Source: Caryophanales bacterium UBA7278
Lineage (GTDB): Bacteria > Bacillota_I > Bacilli_A > RFN20 > CAG-826
NCBI GenBank assembly: GCA_002472275.1
Contig: DKRQ01000029.1
Location: 10,667 to 74,666 of the forward strand
Reading direction: 5' to 3'
DNA length: 64,000 nt
The notes under the pieces were generated by a model. The model was not told where the DNA came from. It worked only from the letters and a program-made list of their open reading frames with translations, and ran no database searches. A program made the translations under genes and the position numbers. This document shows positions 50,384 through 59,120 of the stretch, one piece after another; position 1 is the stretch's first letter, and the number at the start of each line of letters is the position of its first letter.

Positions 50384-51571
50384 ATGGCAAAGCGCAGGTC
50401 GAGCGCCCAGGACATCGCCAAGGGGCTCATGATCATCGGGGTGGTCTTTTTCCATTGCTACATCGAGACCTTCGAAAACCACGGGGAATCCGTTACGACC
50501 TTCAATCCTCTCGTCGCCTGCTTCCCCTTTATCCTGAGCGTCTTCTTTTTCTACGCCGGATATAACTACAGGGACAACGGCCGCACCTATGGGCAAAACA
50601 TCGCAAGGAGGGCCAAGCAATTGCTCATCCCTCTCGTTTTGGCCTTCCTCGTCTCGACGGTCCTCATATCCTCGATGGAGCTCATTTTCCAGCGCGATAA
50701 TCCGGGCGCGACATTCCAGGCGATAGGCAATAGCATCCTCTATTTCCTGATGTCGGAGCCTCTCGCCCTCATGATCAACTTCCCCCAGTCGGGGGGCATC
50801 GTCTTTGAGCTCATGCTTTCCCTGTGCCTGCTTTGGTTCCTCTACGCGCTTTTCCTCTGCTCCTTGCTTTTCTATTGGCTCGTCAAATACACGAACAAGA
50901 GCCTGCCCACCTTGGTTTCGGTGGTTACGGGTTTATTGATCATCGGCTTTTGCCTTGGCGAGTTCGTCGGCAATTACCTTCCCTATCAGGTGGAGGCCTA
51001 CCCGGTGATCCTCTCCATCATGCTGGTCGCCGCTTACTTACGGAAATTCGATTTCCTGGATAGGCCCATCGCCGATAAAAGGGGGTTGGCATTTGTCGTC
51101 GTGAACGCGGTCATTGCCGAGGGCCTCATCGCCGGGACCGCCCTCTTCCTCCATTTTAAGGTCGGAACGATGACAGCCGGCTCCATGCCCGGGGGGCAAT
51201 TCGATCCCGCGATCATGGGCTTCGACGCGATCCTCTCCTTTGCCTTTGGCATTTTGGGCGTCTATTTCATCCATACCCTCGGCAGGGGCATCGCCATGAT
51301 CCCGGTGGTGGGCACCTGCCTCCAATGGGTTGGCAAGCGTTCCGCCCTCTTCTATCTCTTCCACCCGATCTTCTTAGAGCTTTCCGCGATCGTCATCTTC
51401 CAAAAGAAGGTGCCTTGGGGCAGGGCTCAGGCCTTCTTCTACCTCTTCGTGGTGATCGCCCTCATGGTCTTGACCTTCCTCCCCGTCGAATTGCTCGTTA
51501 GGAAAATCAAAAAGAAAAAGGAGCCCGCGGAAGCGATCGCGGGACAAACCGAGGATGGACTTCAGGGATAA
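50384..51571 (+). CDS. Membrane acyltransferase (acyltransferase 3 family)
   Basis: 395 residues with about 10 membrane helices. The first helix region carries GLMIIGVVFFHCYIE, with the His at the position of the family's catalytic residue. Members transfer acyl groups to surface carbohydrates or lipids. The stop overlaps the start of an acyl-CoA synthetase by 17 bp, suggesting that the two act together: the synthetase activates the fatty or acyl acid and this protein attaches it to a surface acceptor. The acceptor is unknown. TAGAAT at 50372-50377 may be the -10 element. Confidence 0.85.
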   Translation: MAKRRSSAQDIAKGLMIIGVVFFHCYIETFENHGESVTTFNPLVACFPFILSVFFFYAGYNYRDNGRTYGQNIARRAKQLLIPLVLAFLVSTVLISSMELIFQRDNPGATFQAIGNSILYFLMSEPLALMINFPQSGGIVFELMLSLCLLWFLYALFLCSLLFYWLVKYTNKSLPTLVSVVTGLLIIGFCLGEFVGNYLPYQVEAYPVILSIMLVAAYLRKFDFLDRPIADKRGLAFVVVNAVIAEGLIAGTALFLHFKVGTMTAGSMPGGQFDPAIMGFDAILSFAFGILGVYFIHTLGRGIAMIPVVGTCLQWVGKRSALFYLFHPIFLELSAIVIFQKKVPWGRAQAFFYLFVVIALMVLTFLPVELLVRKIKKKKEPAEAIAGQTEDGLQG

Positions 51572-53219
51572 CGCGACCAAGGGCGAGCCCGGTTTTTTCC
51601 TTTTCGAGGACATCTATCGGGTCGAGGAAGAGAAGAAAGGCGTCGTCGGCGTGTGGTTCGACGGCGTTTCCTTCACCTACGCCGAAATAAAGAAAAGCGT
51701 GGACTTTTACGCGGATTTCCTTTCTAAACACGGGGTTAGTAAAGGCGATCACGTCGCCCTTTTGGGGGTCAATAGCTACAACTGGCTCATCGCCTTCTAC
51801 GCGATCATCCGCGTCGGGGCGGTCGCCGTGCTTCTTAACTATTTGGCGAGGCATGGCACCCTCGTCGAACTCATCAAGTCCACCGATTGCAAATTCCTTT
51901 GCTATGGCAAGTATTCGGCGCTTACCAAGGAAGAAGGCGAACTGAAGGACCTTCTTTCCAAGACTGGGATATCCAAGAAAAGCGCCTTCTCCATCCAACA
52001 CGAGGACCTCGATTTCAAGGAGGCCCTGTCCAAGGGGGAGATTGAGCCTTTTGCTTCGCCTTTTTCCCGCCAGGAGGATAGCAAACGCACCTCCCTCATC
52101 ATCTTCACGACCGGGACGACCGCAAGGCCTAAACCCGCGATGCTAAGCCAATACGGCATGATGAACATCATCTATTTGTCGCTTAGCCGCCTCGACCCGA
52201 TCTTCCCCCAGAAGTTCATGTGTCTTCTCCCGATGTTCCATTGTTTTGGGCTTTTGGTGGTCAACGCCTATTTGGCCTTCCGCCGAAGCGTCTACCTGAA
52301 CACATTGATGGACAAGCTGAAGGTCTACAAGGAATTCCTGCGGAACCGATGCGGGGATTACGCCTCCGTTAGCATCGTCTTCGATAACCTCGCCAAAGCG
52401 CCTTTTTGGTGGTTCCACCGGGCCCGCTTCGTGAAGCATTGCATCGTCGGGGGAGGATTCACCTCCCGTCGCGAGCTTAGGTTCTTAGAAAGGAAATACG
52501 GCAAAGGCAAATTCCTTAACGGCTACGGCCAGACCGAATGCTCGCCTTTAATTTCGCTTGTTTATCCTGACGCCCCAAGGGCGAAGCAACTTAGTACCGT
52601 CGGCACGCCCATCAAGGGCATCGAACTGGCCTTCATGGATCCGCAAACAAAAGAATTGTTGCCCAAAGGGCAAAAAGGCGAGATTCTCGTAAGGGGCTAT
52701 AACGTGTTCAACGGCTATTACAAAACCGAGCCAAAGGATCAGCCGATTGACGAGAACGACTACCTCCATACGGGCGACCTAGGCTATTTGGATGAGGACG
52801 GATACCTCGTTTTGGATGGCCGCATCAAGGACATCATCATCCGCAAGGGCGAGAACATCTCCCCCAAGGAAATCGAGGAGGAACTGCGCAAATTCCCCGA
52901 ATTCAGGGCCGCCCGCGTCCTCGGCTTCCCCTCCGTCGACGAAGGCGAATACATCATGGCCTGCGTTGAGGTGAACAAGATCATGCCCCATTTCTTTGAG
53001 AAGAAGTACCTCGACGCGATGAGGAAGAACCTCCCCAGCATCAAAATACCCGCCCACATCGTCTACATGAGGAAGTTCCCCCTCACCCCAAGCGGCAAGC
53101 TCGATGAACCCGCCTTGCGAGAGATCTGCATAAGCCGCATGGCCAAGTTCTTCAACGAGGAGGTCCTGGCCAGAAAGACTCGTAAACTCATGGAGGAATC
53201 GAGCAAAAAGAGGCGCTGA
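51555..53219 (+). CDS. AMP-dependent acyl-CoA/acyl-acid synthetase
   Basis: 554 residues of the ANL superfamily. The P-loop-like motif is IIFTTGTTARPKPAMLS (usual TSGTTGxPK; Ala replaces a Gly). The adenylate core reads NGYGQTECSPLI and HTGDLGYLDEDGYLVLDGRIKD. The catalytic Lys is in MRKFPLTPSGKLDEP at the C terminus, where the C domain rotates for the thioester step. It activates an acid to acyl-AMP, then to a thioester. Overlaps the acyltransferase gene, so the two likely form a surface acylation pathway. The exact acid is unknown. Confidence 0.87.
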   Translation: MDFRDNATKGEPGFFLFEDIYRVEEEKKGVVGVWFDGVSFTYAEIKKSVDFYADFLSKHGVSKGDHVALLGVNSYNWLIAFYAIIRVGAVAVLLNYLARHGTLVELIKSTDCKFLCYGKYSALTKEEGELKDLLSKTGISKKSAFSIQHEDLDFKEALSKGEIEPFASPFSRQEDSKRTSLIIFTTGTTARPKPAMLSQYGMMNIIYLSLSRLDPIFPQKFMCLLPMFHCFGLLVVNAYLAFRRSVYLNTLMDKLKVYKEFLRNRCGDYASVSIVFDNLAKAPFWWFHRARFVKHCIVGGGFTSRRELRFLERKYGKGKFLNGYGQTECSPLISLVYPDAPRAKQLSTVGTPIKGIELAFMDPQTKELLPKGQKGEILVRGYNVFNGYYKTEPKDQPIDENDYLHTGDLGYLDEDGYLVLDGRIKDIIIRKGENISPKEIEEELRKFPEFRAARVLGFPSVDEGEYIMACVEVNKIMPHFFEKKYLDAMRKNLPSIKIPAHIVYMRKFPLTPSGKLDEPALREICISRMAKFFNEEVLARKTRKLMEESSKKRR

Positions 53220-53282
53220 TGCGCTACGCACGTAACGCTGTTCTTAGCATGTGGTCGTCACAAGGTACTCCATCCAAATTGG

Positions 53283-53414
53283 ATGAGATTGAAAGACACC
53301 ATCGATTTTTTGGGTTTATGGGAAATCCTGAACAACGCGGATTTTAAGCCCACCGATTTCGAGGGGTTTAGAAGACCTTGGTTCCTTAATCATAACTTAA
53401 ATCTTGTAACATAA
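53283..53414 (+). pseudogene. Fragment of a KilA-N domain gene
   Basis: A 43-codon frame reads TIDFLGLWEILNNADFKPTD then FEGFR, which matches the central KilA-N pattern (usual TIEFLGLWE..N.DFK..EF..F). The N-terminal part and the downstream DNA-binding end are missing and the frame stops at TAA 53412-53414. A phage-derived or antirepressor-type relic. Confidence 0.6.
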
Positions 53415-53437
53415 CATAAAAAGAGTTATAAAACATT

Positions 53438-54457
53438 TTGAAAGTTATAAATGTGGACGGAAACATGGAATACCTAAAGAAGATCCTGGGAATCGAGGTG
53501 CGGCACAAGGAAAACGAAGGCAACCCCGCTTTACCTAATTTCATCCGCTCCCGCTACGAAATGGAAAGAGTTGGATTGAGCGGGATCGATGCTGTTTTCG
53601 TGTATCCCCGAGGTGAACACGAACCAACGGATGTCCTCAAGAAGCACCTCCGGATAATCGAAAACGCCTACAAGGCGAAGACGGTTTTGATTCTCAATCG
53701 CTTGACCTTTCGCCAAAGGGAGTGTTTGCTCCGCGAACGTATCCCCTTCGTCGTGGAGGGGAAGCAAATCTACCTTCCCTTCCTCGCCGTCTACCTTCAA
53801 AAACGTTGCGACGGGGAAGCCCCCGAGAAACAAACATGGGCTCCGGCAACCCAGGTTCTGCTATTGCATTATCTTTACGGCGGTTGCGGGGAAATCAGAA
53901 TGAGCGAGGCGGCGAAATCCCTCGGCTTCACCCCAATGTCGATTTCCAGGGCTTGCAAGCAGTTAGAGGAAAGCGGCCTCATCCAAACCAAAAGGAAGGG
54001 CGTGGACAAAATCCTGTTTTGCGACAAAAGAGCAAAGGAACTCTTCCTCGCCGCGGACCCTTTTTGGCTGAACCCCGTGAAAAGAACGGTTTACGTACCC
54101 AAGAAGGAAGCGGGGAACGGGCTGCTTCTCGGTGGTCTTTCCGCTCTTTCTGGGTTGACCTTGCTTAATCCTCCGCGTGTTATGTGCTATGCTAGCGACA
54201 GCGTCTCCAAATGGGCGAAATCCGCCTCGCCTGCTTTGCAGGATGGGGATGGTCAATGCGCGGTGGAGCTATGGCGTTACGACCCAAAAAGACTGTCAAA
54301 AGGCAACTCCGTTGACCCTTTGTCCCTCGCTCTGGCCCTCCGCGACGAAAAAGACGAACGCGTCGAAGCGGCGGTGGAGGAGATTCTCGAACGAACCTGG
54401 AGGGAAATCGATGGTGAGAGGAATCGAGGGCTTCGAGAAGTGGTTTCGGGGCTATGA
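53438..54457 (+). CDS. Winged-helix regulator, probable orphan antitoxin of an AbiEii-like pair
   Basis: 339 residues. An N-terminal domain of unknown type (1-140) is followed by a winged helix at about 155-205 (MSEAAKSLGFTPMSISRACKQLEESGLI) and a C-terminal domain with VELWRYDP and DPLSLALALRDEKDERVEAAVEEIL, in the style of proteins preceding nucleotidyltransferase toxins. The next frame (54411) starts inside it and begins like such a toxin before breaking off. Inference: antitoxin or repressor left without its toxin. The leader is AT-rich (AACATAACATAAAAAG) and may hold its operator. Not a solid family assignment. Confidence 0.55.
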   Translation: MKVINVDGNMEYLKKILGIEVRHKENEGNPALPNFIRSRYEMERVGLSGIDAVFVYPRGEHEPTDVLKKHLRIIENAYKAKTVLILNRLTFRQRECLLRERIPFVVEGKQIYLPFLAVYLQKRCDGEAPEKQTWAPATQVLLLHYLYGGCGEIRMSEAAKSLGFTPMSISRACKQLEESGLIQTKRKGVDKILFCDKRAKELFLAADPFWLNPVKRTVYVPKKEAGNGLLLGGLSALSGLTLLNPPRVMCYASDSVSKWAKSASPALQDGDGQCAVELWRYDPKRLSKGNSVDPLSLALALRDEKDERVEAAVEEILERTWREIDGERNRGLREVVSGL

Positions 54458-54488
54458 GGAACATTACGCGATCATCGGCCGTGATTGA
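54411..54488 (+). pseudogene. Truncated AbiEii/AbiGii-type nucleotidyltransferase start
   Basis: 25 codons starting ATG 54411 (47 bp overlap with the upstream gene) read GIEGFEKWFRGYEEHYAIIG, the conserved opening of these toxins (usual continuation GGTACD). Then RD and TGA occur. The nucleotidyltransferase core is absent, so the toxin has been deleted. Confidence 0.45.
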
Positions 54489-54566
54489 CCGACACGGGCT
54501 TTTCCCTCTATCCTTTTTCTAAAGAAAGGCATGGCGGAGGCCGTGCCGAAACAGGGGGATAACCGC

Positions 54567-55346
54567 ATGGAATTCGACGCGGATACTTTGAAGGATATTC
54601 AGGCGATGCTTTCGTTTGTCGAAAGGATCGTCCAATCCCAAAAACGGGAGATTTCGGAGGAAAAGAAGAAAAAAGTCGGGGAAATCACGGAACACCCCGA
54701 TCGTTATTTCATCGACGGGGACGAACTCATGATCCATTCCTCAAACCCTTTATTGGAGAGGAACCGAGGCGATATCAAGGCGGATATCCCCTTTGAACAC
54801 ATCAAAACCGTCGACCTCATCGGGGACGCCTCCAACAGGTTCTTTAACGCGGTGTATGTGGAGAAGGCCGCCCGTTTCCTTTTTCCCAGCGCGACCAAAT
54901 ACCTCTCTTCCTCGGCCTATCTGCACTTCGATTCCTTCAAGAAAGCTCTGGAAAAAAGGATGGGGGAGGCCGTCGACAGCTATGAGACCCTATGGTTCGG
55001 ATTCGCCTTCGGAGGAGACCTTTATACCTTGGAATTCGTCGGCGCCGATGGATTGGACCTCTATTGCGCTTCCCATCCTTTCGGGAACGTCTCCTTCGAG
55101 CCCCTCGCGCCTTCCCTCGCGAACATGGAATCGCCGCGCATCGAAGGGCGTTACATCGAAAAACTGTCCATAAAAGCGGAGGGCATTTCCTCGCTTTCCT
55201 CATTCCGTCAGGGTCTATACGAATCGGGCGTGGAATGCCTTTTGGACCAATGCGTGAACCTAAAGGAAATCAAGGTGGACGACGATTGCCCTCTTAAAGA
55301 GGAGATCATGGAAACCGCCAAAAGAAGGGGAATCAAGGTCATATAA
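54567..55346 (+). CDS. Protein of unknown function (259 aa)
   Basis: Start at 54567 is chosen for AGGGGG at a normal distance; an in-frame ATG at 54531 has poor spacing. Acidic N terminus (LKDIQAMLSFVERIVQSQKRE) is likely helical. The rest alternates strands and helices, with a segment near the C terminus (CVNLKEIKVDDDCPLKEE) that looks like one leucine-rich-repeat type turn. No signal, membrane helix or known domain recognised. It stands alone, followed 131 bp later by the PPK2 operon. Confidence 0.6.
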   Translation: MEFDADTLKDIQAMLSFVERIVQSQKREISEEKKKKVGEITEHPDRYFIDGDELMIHSSNPLLERNRGDIKADIPFEHIKTVDLIGDASNRFFNAVYVEKAARFLFPSATKYLSSSAYLHFDSFKKALEKRMGEAVDSYETLWFGFAFGGDLYTLEFVGADGLDLYCASHPFGNVSFEPLAPSLANMESPRIEGRYIEKLSIKAEGISSLSSFRQGLYESGVECLLDQCVNLKEIKVDDDCPLKEEIMETAKRRGIKVI

Positions 55347-55477
55347 ACGCCGGCCACCACAAAAGGGGCAAAAACAAAGCCCACATACACGCGCCCCTTG
55401 AAGAAAAACCGCTTATGGTCGAGAATATCCTGTGACGACCAACATAGCCAAGACAAAGGCAAAGGAGGCCTCCTCTT

Positions 55478-56698
55478 ATGGGCATCGCTGATTATGCGTA
55501 CAAAGGCAAGCGCCGTTTTAACATTGCCAAATTCGACTGCGCCGACACGGGCGAATTCACCAACCGCGACGAAGCGGTCAACGAATTCGTCGAGAACCTG
55601 CTTGTTATCAACAAGAAGCAGCAAAAGCTCTATTCCGAAAGGAAGGAAGGCGTCATCTTCGTCTTCCAGGCGATGGACGCGGCGGGCAAAGACGGGGTCA
55701 TCCGCACGGTCTTCGCCACCCTTTCCCCGCACGGGGTCAAGGAATATTGCTTCAAGGTGCCTTCCTCCGAGGAGAAGTCGCATGACTTCCTCTGGCGTTT
55801 CTGGAGCGCCCTCCCCGCCAGGGGCTTCATCTCGATCTTCAACCGCAGCTACTACGAGGACGTGCTCGTGGGCAAGGTGCATGAGTTCTATAAAAACGAC
55901 GTGGTCCCCGATAGGGTCAAGGAATCCGACGTCATCGAAAACCGTTACAGGCAGATCGTCGACTTCGAACGCTACCTCTATCAGACGGGCACGAGGGTCG
56001 TGAAGATCTTCCTTAACGTCTCTAAGGAAGAGCAGGCCCGTCGCTTCATCTCCCGCATCGACGTGCAGAGGAAGAACTGGAAGGTCTCCTCTAACGACCT
56101 AAAGGAACGGGAATACTGGGACAAATACATGGAGGCCTTCGAGACGATGATCAACAAGACCTCGACCACCCATAGCCCCTGGTACGTCGTCCCCGCCGAC
56201 CATAAGTGGTTCGCTAGGCTCCTCGTCTCCCGCATCGTCAAGAAGACGCTAGAGGAGATCAACCCGCAGTATCCTCCTCTAGATGAGGAGACCAAGGCGG
56301 CCCTCCAGGAATATAGGGCCAAGCTCATCGATAGCCTCGGCAAGGAGGGGTATCACGAGCAGGAGAAGCAACCCAAGGAATTCGCCGACCCAAGCCTCGT
56401 CCCCGCCGAGCTCATCCAGCAAGAGGCCTTGAAGAAGCAGCAGGAAGCCGACGAAAGGATCAAGAAGGCCGGCTTCAAGAAGGTGAGGGAACTCCTCGCC
56501 GAGAACTACATGATCAACTCGATGCAGGAGATCATGGACGCGATCGCGGCCCAGGAAGACGTCCACGAAGAAGCACCACCTCCAAAGGAGGAAGAAGACG
56601 ACGACGGCCAGGACAGGCCGACCGAGGAAATCCGTCGTGGCATGAGGGAAATCGATGCCAGGATGGAGGAAATCGAAGAAGAGAACAAAGGAGAATAA
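55478..56698 (+). CDS. ppk2: Polyphosphate kinase 2 family protein with C-terminal extension
   Basis: 406 residues. The PPK2 core (about 1-290) has the P-loop-like AMDAAGKDG, the lid and Arg motifs in FNRSYYEDVLV, and RRFISRIDVQRKNWKVS. It uses polyphosphate to phosphorylate nucleoside mono- or diphosphates. The C-terminal 110 residues form a Lys/Glu-rich helical tail (about 300-406) not needed by the core. It is preceded by AAAGGAGG. The following gene begins 3 bp after its stop, forming a unit with a winged-helix protein and a ROK kinase. Energy storage or nucleotide homeostasis is a sensible role. Confidence 0.92.
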   Translation: MGIADYAYKGKRRFNIAKFDCADTGEFTNRDEAVNEFVENLLVINKKQQKLYSERKEGVIFVFQAMDAAGKDGVIRTVFATLSPHGVKEYCFKVPSSEEKSHDFLWRFWSALPARGFISIFNRSYYEDVLVGKVHEFYKNDVVPDRVKESDVIENRYRQIVDFERYLYQTGTRVVKIFLNVSKEEQARRFISRIDVQRKNWKVSSNDLKEREYWDKYMEAFETMINKTSTTHSPWYVVPADHKWFARLLVSRIVKKTLEEINPQYPPLDEETKAALQEYRAKLIDSLGKEGYHEQEKQPKEFADPSLVPAELIQQEALKKQQEADERIKKAGFKKVRELLAENYMINSMQEIMDAIAAQEDVHEEAPPPKEEEDDDGQDRPTEEIRRGMREIDARMEEIEEENKGE

Positions 56699-56701
56699 AC
56701 C

Positions 56702-57313
56702 ATGCCTAAGAACAAAAAACCGAGCGAAAAATACGTTAGGATCCTCGATAAATTCGGGCTATTGCCCCAATTCGACTTCACCAAGAAGGAACGCAAGATC
56801 GTCAAATACCTCGGCAAGGTCGGACCCAAGGACCCACTAGACATCGGCGACGCGCTCGATTACAAGCCCGAGAAGGTGCGTAAGCTCGTCGACCGCTTGG
56901 TCGGCAAAGGCGCGGTCATCGAAAACGGCAACCTCGTCGAACTCACCCCGATCGCCCTCCAATACATCACGACCATCAAACACGAGAAGAAATCCGCGAA
57001 GACCTTCTACCGCTTCGTCGACACCCTCTCCGAGAAGGAGCTCGACGAATTCATGAAGCTCGTTTCCTCCTTCAAGGTGGCCCCTAAGGAAGCCCCGATC
57101 GAGGAGATCAAGGAAATCCTCGAGGAACCTAAGGAAGCCCCCGAGCTAGAGGAGAAACCCGCCCCGAAGAAGGCGGCCCCGAGGATTCGCCCATCCCGTA
57201 AGCCCGCGGCCAAAAAACCCGCGCCGAGGAAAAAGCCATCCCCCAAGGCCGAACCCATCAAGGAAGAGCCTAAGCCGGAAGAACCTAAACCCGAGATCAA
57301 GGAGGAGCAGTGA
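56702..57313 (+). CDS. Winged-helix protein with long Pro/Lys/Glu tail
   Basis: 203 residues. Residues 1-95 have a MarR-like winged helix (TKKERKIVKYLGKVGPKD, VRKLVDRLVGKGAVIENG). Residues about 125-203 are very low complexity, dominated by Pro, Lys, Glu and Ala. It is sandwiched in an operon with PPK2 (3 bp) and the ROK kinase (TGATG overlap), so it may regulate them or tether one of them. Exact function unknown. Confidence 0.72.
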   Translation: MPKNKKPSEKYVRILDKFGLLPQFDFTKKERKIVKYLGKVGPKDPLDIGDALDYKPEKVRKLVDRLVGKGAVIENGNLVELTPIALQYITTIKHEKKSAKTFYRFVDTLSEKELDEFMKLVSSFKVAPKEAPIEEIKEILEEPKEAPELEEKPAPKKAAPRIRPSRKPAAKKPAPRKKPSPKAEPIKEEPKPEEPKPEIKEEQ

Positions 57314-58296
57314 TGGCCAAGAAATACAACATCTGCCTCGACATCGGGGGCACCAAGGTCCTGGGCGCCGTCTTCAATTCCAAGGACAAGCTCGTCTGCA
57401 AGGTGAAAAGGCGTTCCACCGAGCAAGGCAACGACACCAAGAACATCGAGGCCGTCATCATCGAGGTGACCCGTCTTCTCTTAAAGAAGGCCAACATAAA
57501 GAAGAGCCAGATCAACGCGATTTCCGCAGGCGTCCCCGGCATCATTGATAGCGACAAGGGCATCGTGGTGTTCACGCCTAACCTCCCTTGGAGGAACTAC
57601 GATTTGCGCGCCGCGATCGAAAAGGAATTCCACGCGAAGTTCTACCTTGGTAACGACGTTAACGTCGGCGTCCTAGGCGAATATAAATACGGCGCCGGCA
57701 AAGGCCATAAGAACATCGTCGGTTTCTTCTTAGGGACCGGCGTGGGCGGTGGACTCATCCTTAACGGCAAGCTCTACGAAGGCAACGAATTCAAGGCGGG
57801 CGAACTAGGCCACCTATGCGTCGTCTCCGAAGGAGGGCGCGAATGCGGCTGCGGCAACCATGGCTGCCTCGAGTCCTATTCCTCCAAGAAGGGCATGGCC
57901 AAGTACATCCTCGCCGAAGTCGAGAAGGGCCGCGAGTCCTCGATGGTCGCAAGCATCGACGAGAACGGGGTCTTCAAGTCCAAGGCCCTGAAAGCCGCGG
58001 TCGAAGCGGGGGACCAGGTCTCCATCGAGGCGATCGAGCAGGCCTGCCATTACCTAGGCATCGCCACCGGATCGATGATCAACGCCCTTAGCCCCGATTG
58101 CGTGATCTATGGCGGCGGCGTCATGGAGGCCATGGGGGATTACTTCCTGGAGAGGATCCTGCCCGAGGTCGACAAATACGCGATGCCCGCGATCCGTCCT
58201 AGCGTCGAGGTCAAGAAGGCCTCGCTAGGGGACTATTCCAACATCTACGGCTCCCTCGCCCTCATCAAGATGGCCGAGAAGAAGAAACGGAAATAA
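57313..58296 (+). CDS. ROK-family sugar kinase (glucokinase-like)
   Basis: 327 residues. N-terminal phosphate motif CLDIGGTKVLGAVF, sugar-binding GVPGIID and NDVNVGVLGE, GTGVGGGLIL, and the zinc-binding ROK signature ECGCGNHGCLESYSS (CxCGxxGCLE). It phosphorylates glucose or a related hexose with ATP or possibly polyphosphate. The start ATG (57313) shares its A with the upstream stop codon. The neighbouring polyphosphate kinase makes a polyphosphate-dependent sugar kinase conceivable, but ROK members usually use ATP. Confidence 0.9.
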   Translation: MAKKYNICLDIGGTKVLGAVFNSKDKLVCKVKRRSTEQGNDTKNIEAVIIEVTRLLLKKANIKKSQINAISAGVPGIIDSDKGIVVFTPNLPWRNYDLRAAIEKEFHAKFYLGNDVNVGVLGEYKYGAGKGHKNIVGFFLGTGVGGGLILNGKLYEGNEFKAGELGHLCVVSEGGRECGCGNHGCLESYSSKKGMAKYILAEVEKGRESSMVASIDENGVFKSKALKAAVEAGDQVSIEAIEQACHYLGIATGSMINALSPDCVIYGGGVMEAMGDYFLERILPEVDKYAMPAIRPSVEVKKASLGDYSNIYGSLALIKMAEKKKRK

Positions 58297-58313
58297 GACC
58301 GAACCAAGGAAAA

Positions 58314-58346
58314 AAAGAGATCGCTGCGAGGCGGTCTCTTTCTTTT
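58314..58346 (+). terminator. Intrinsic terminator of the PPK2/ROK operon
   Basis: Stem AAAGAGATCGC/GCGGTCTCTTT, followed by TCTTTTAT. It lies between convergent genes. Confidence 0.85.
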
Positions 58347-58357
58347 ATAAGCTCTGC

Positions 58358-59020
58358 TTATTTGGCGAGCATCTTCGTCGCTTTGCCGTAGTAGACGATC
58401 ACAAGGATCGAGGTGACGAGGTCGGCGACGCGGGCGACGATACCGAGGATGGACAAGACGTTCTTTAGCTCCACGCTCGGGTTCTGGATGAAGGTGGGGA
58501 TCAAATTGAGAACGATCGAGACGACGATCAGGATGAGGATGACTAGGGCGAGCCTCTTGCCGCTTTTTTCCATCTTCTCGTCTCCCAGCTTGGACGAGAG
58601 GTCGGCGATGCCGCGGAGGATGAACTGGAGGCTAGCGATGGTGAGGGCCTTCGTGAGGGCCTCGCTGGCGAGGGAGATGCCTGAGCGAACAGTCGGGTCA
58701 GGGATAAAGCTTAGAAACATCACCAGGACGGTCACGATGATCGAGATGACGACGCAGATGAGTGCGTGATGGATTTTGGCTTCGTCCCTCGAGCCTTGGA
58801 CGAGACCGACGATCTGGATGATGAAGGCCACGATGAGGGCGATGGCCGCGATGAGGACGAGCGTGCCGGTAAGGGCGGCGAAGGATTCTCTCGGGGGATC
58901 GGTCTGGACCGCTAGGACCGCGAAGACGGAGGCAACGAGGTACAAAACGAGGGCGGCGATGTTGATGAGTTCGGCGGTGAATAGTTTCTTCACGCCTTTG
59001 TATGCATTAGGGAAGCGCAT
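58358..59020 (-). CDS. Polytopic membrane protein, unknown family (220 aa)
   Basis: About six membrane helices separated by short loops. Lys-rich N terminus (MRFPNAYKGVKKLF), central loop FIPDPTVRSGISLASEALTK, and helices typical of small hydrophobic proteins of Firmicutes. No signal sequence or catalytic motif recognised. It is transcribed alone and converges with the ROK kinase gene. Confidence 0.7.
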   Translation of the reverse strand: MRFPNAYKGVKKLFTAELINIAALVLYLVASVFAVLAVQTDPPRESFAALTGTLVLIAAIALIVAFIIQIVGLVQGSRDEAKIHHALICVVISIIVTVLVMFLSFIPDPTVRSGISLASEALTKALTIASLQFILRGIADLSSKLGDEKMEKSGKRLALVILILIVVSIVLNLIPTFIQNPSVELKNVLSILGIVARVADLVTSILVIVYYGKATKMLAK

Positions 59021-59120
59021 CGGTTTAATCTCCTTTGTTGATGTTAGTCAGTATATATTCGCTGCGGCGATTTGGGCTCATTTTTCTAAAAAAAGGGCGT
59101 TTTGCGTGTATATTTAAGCC

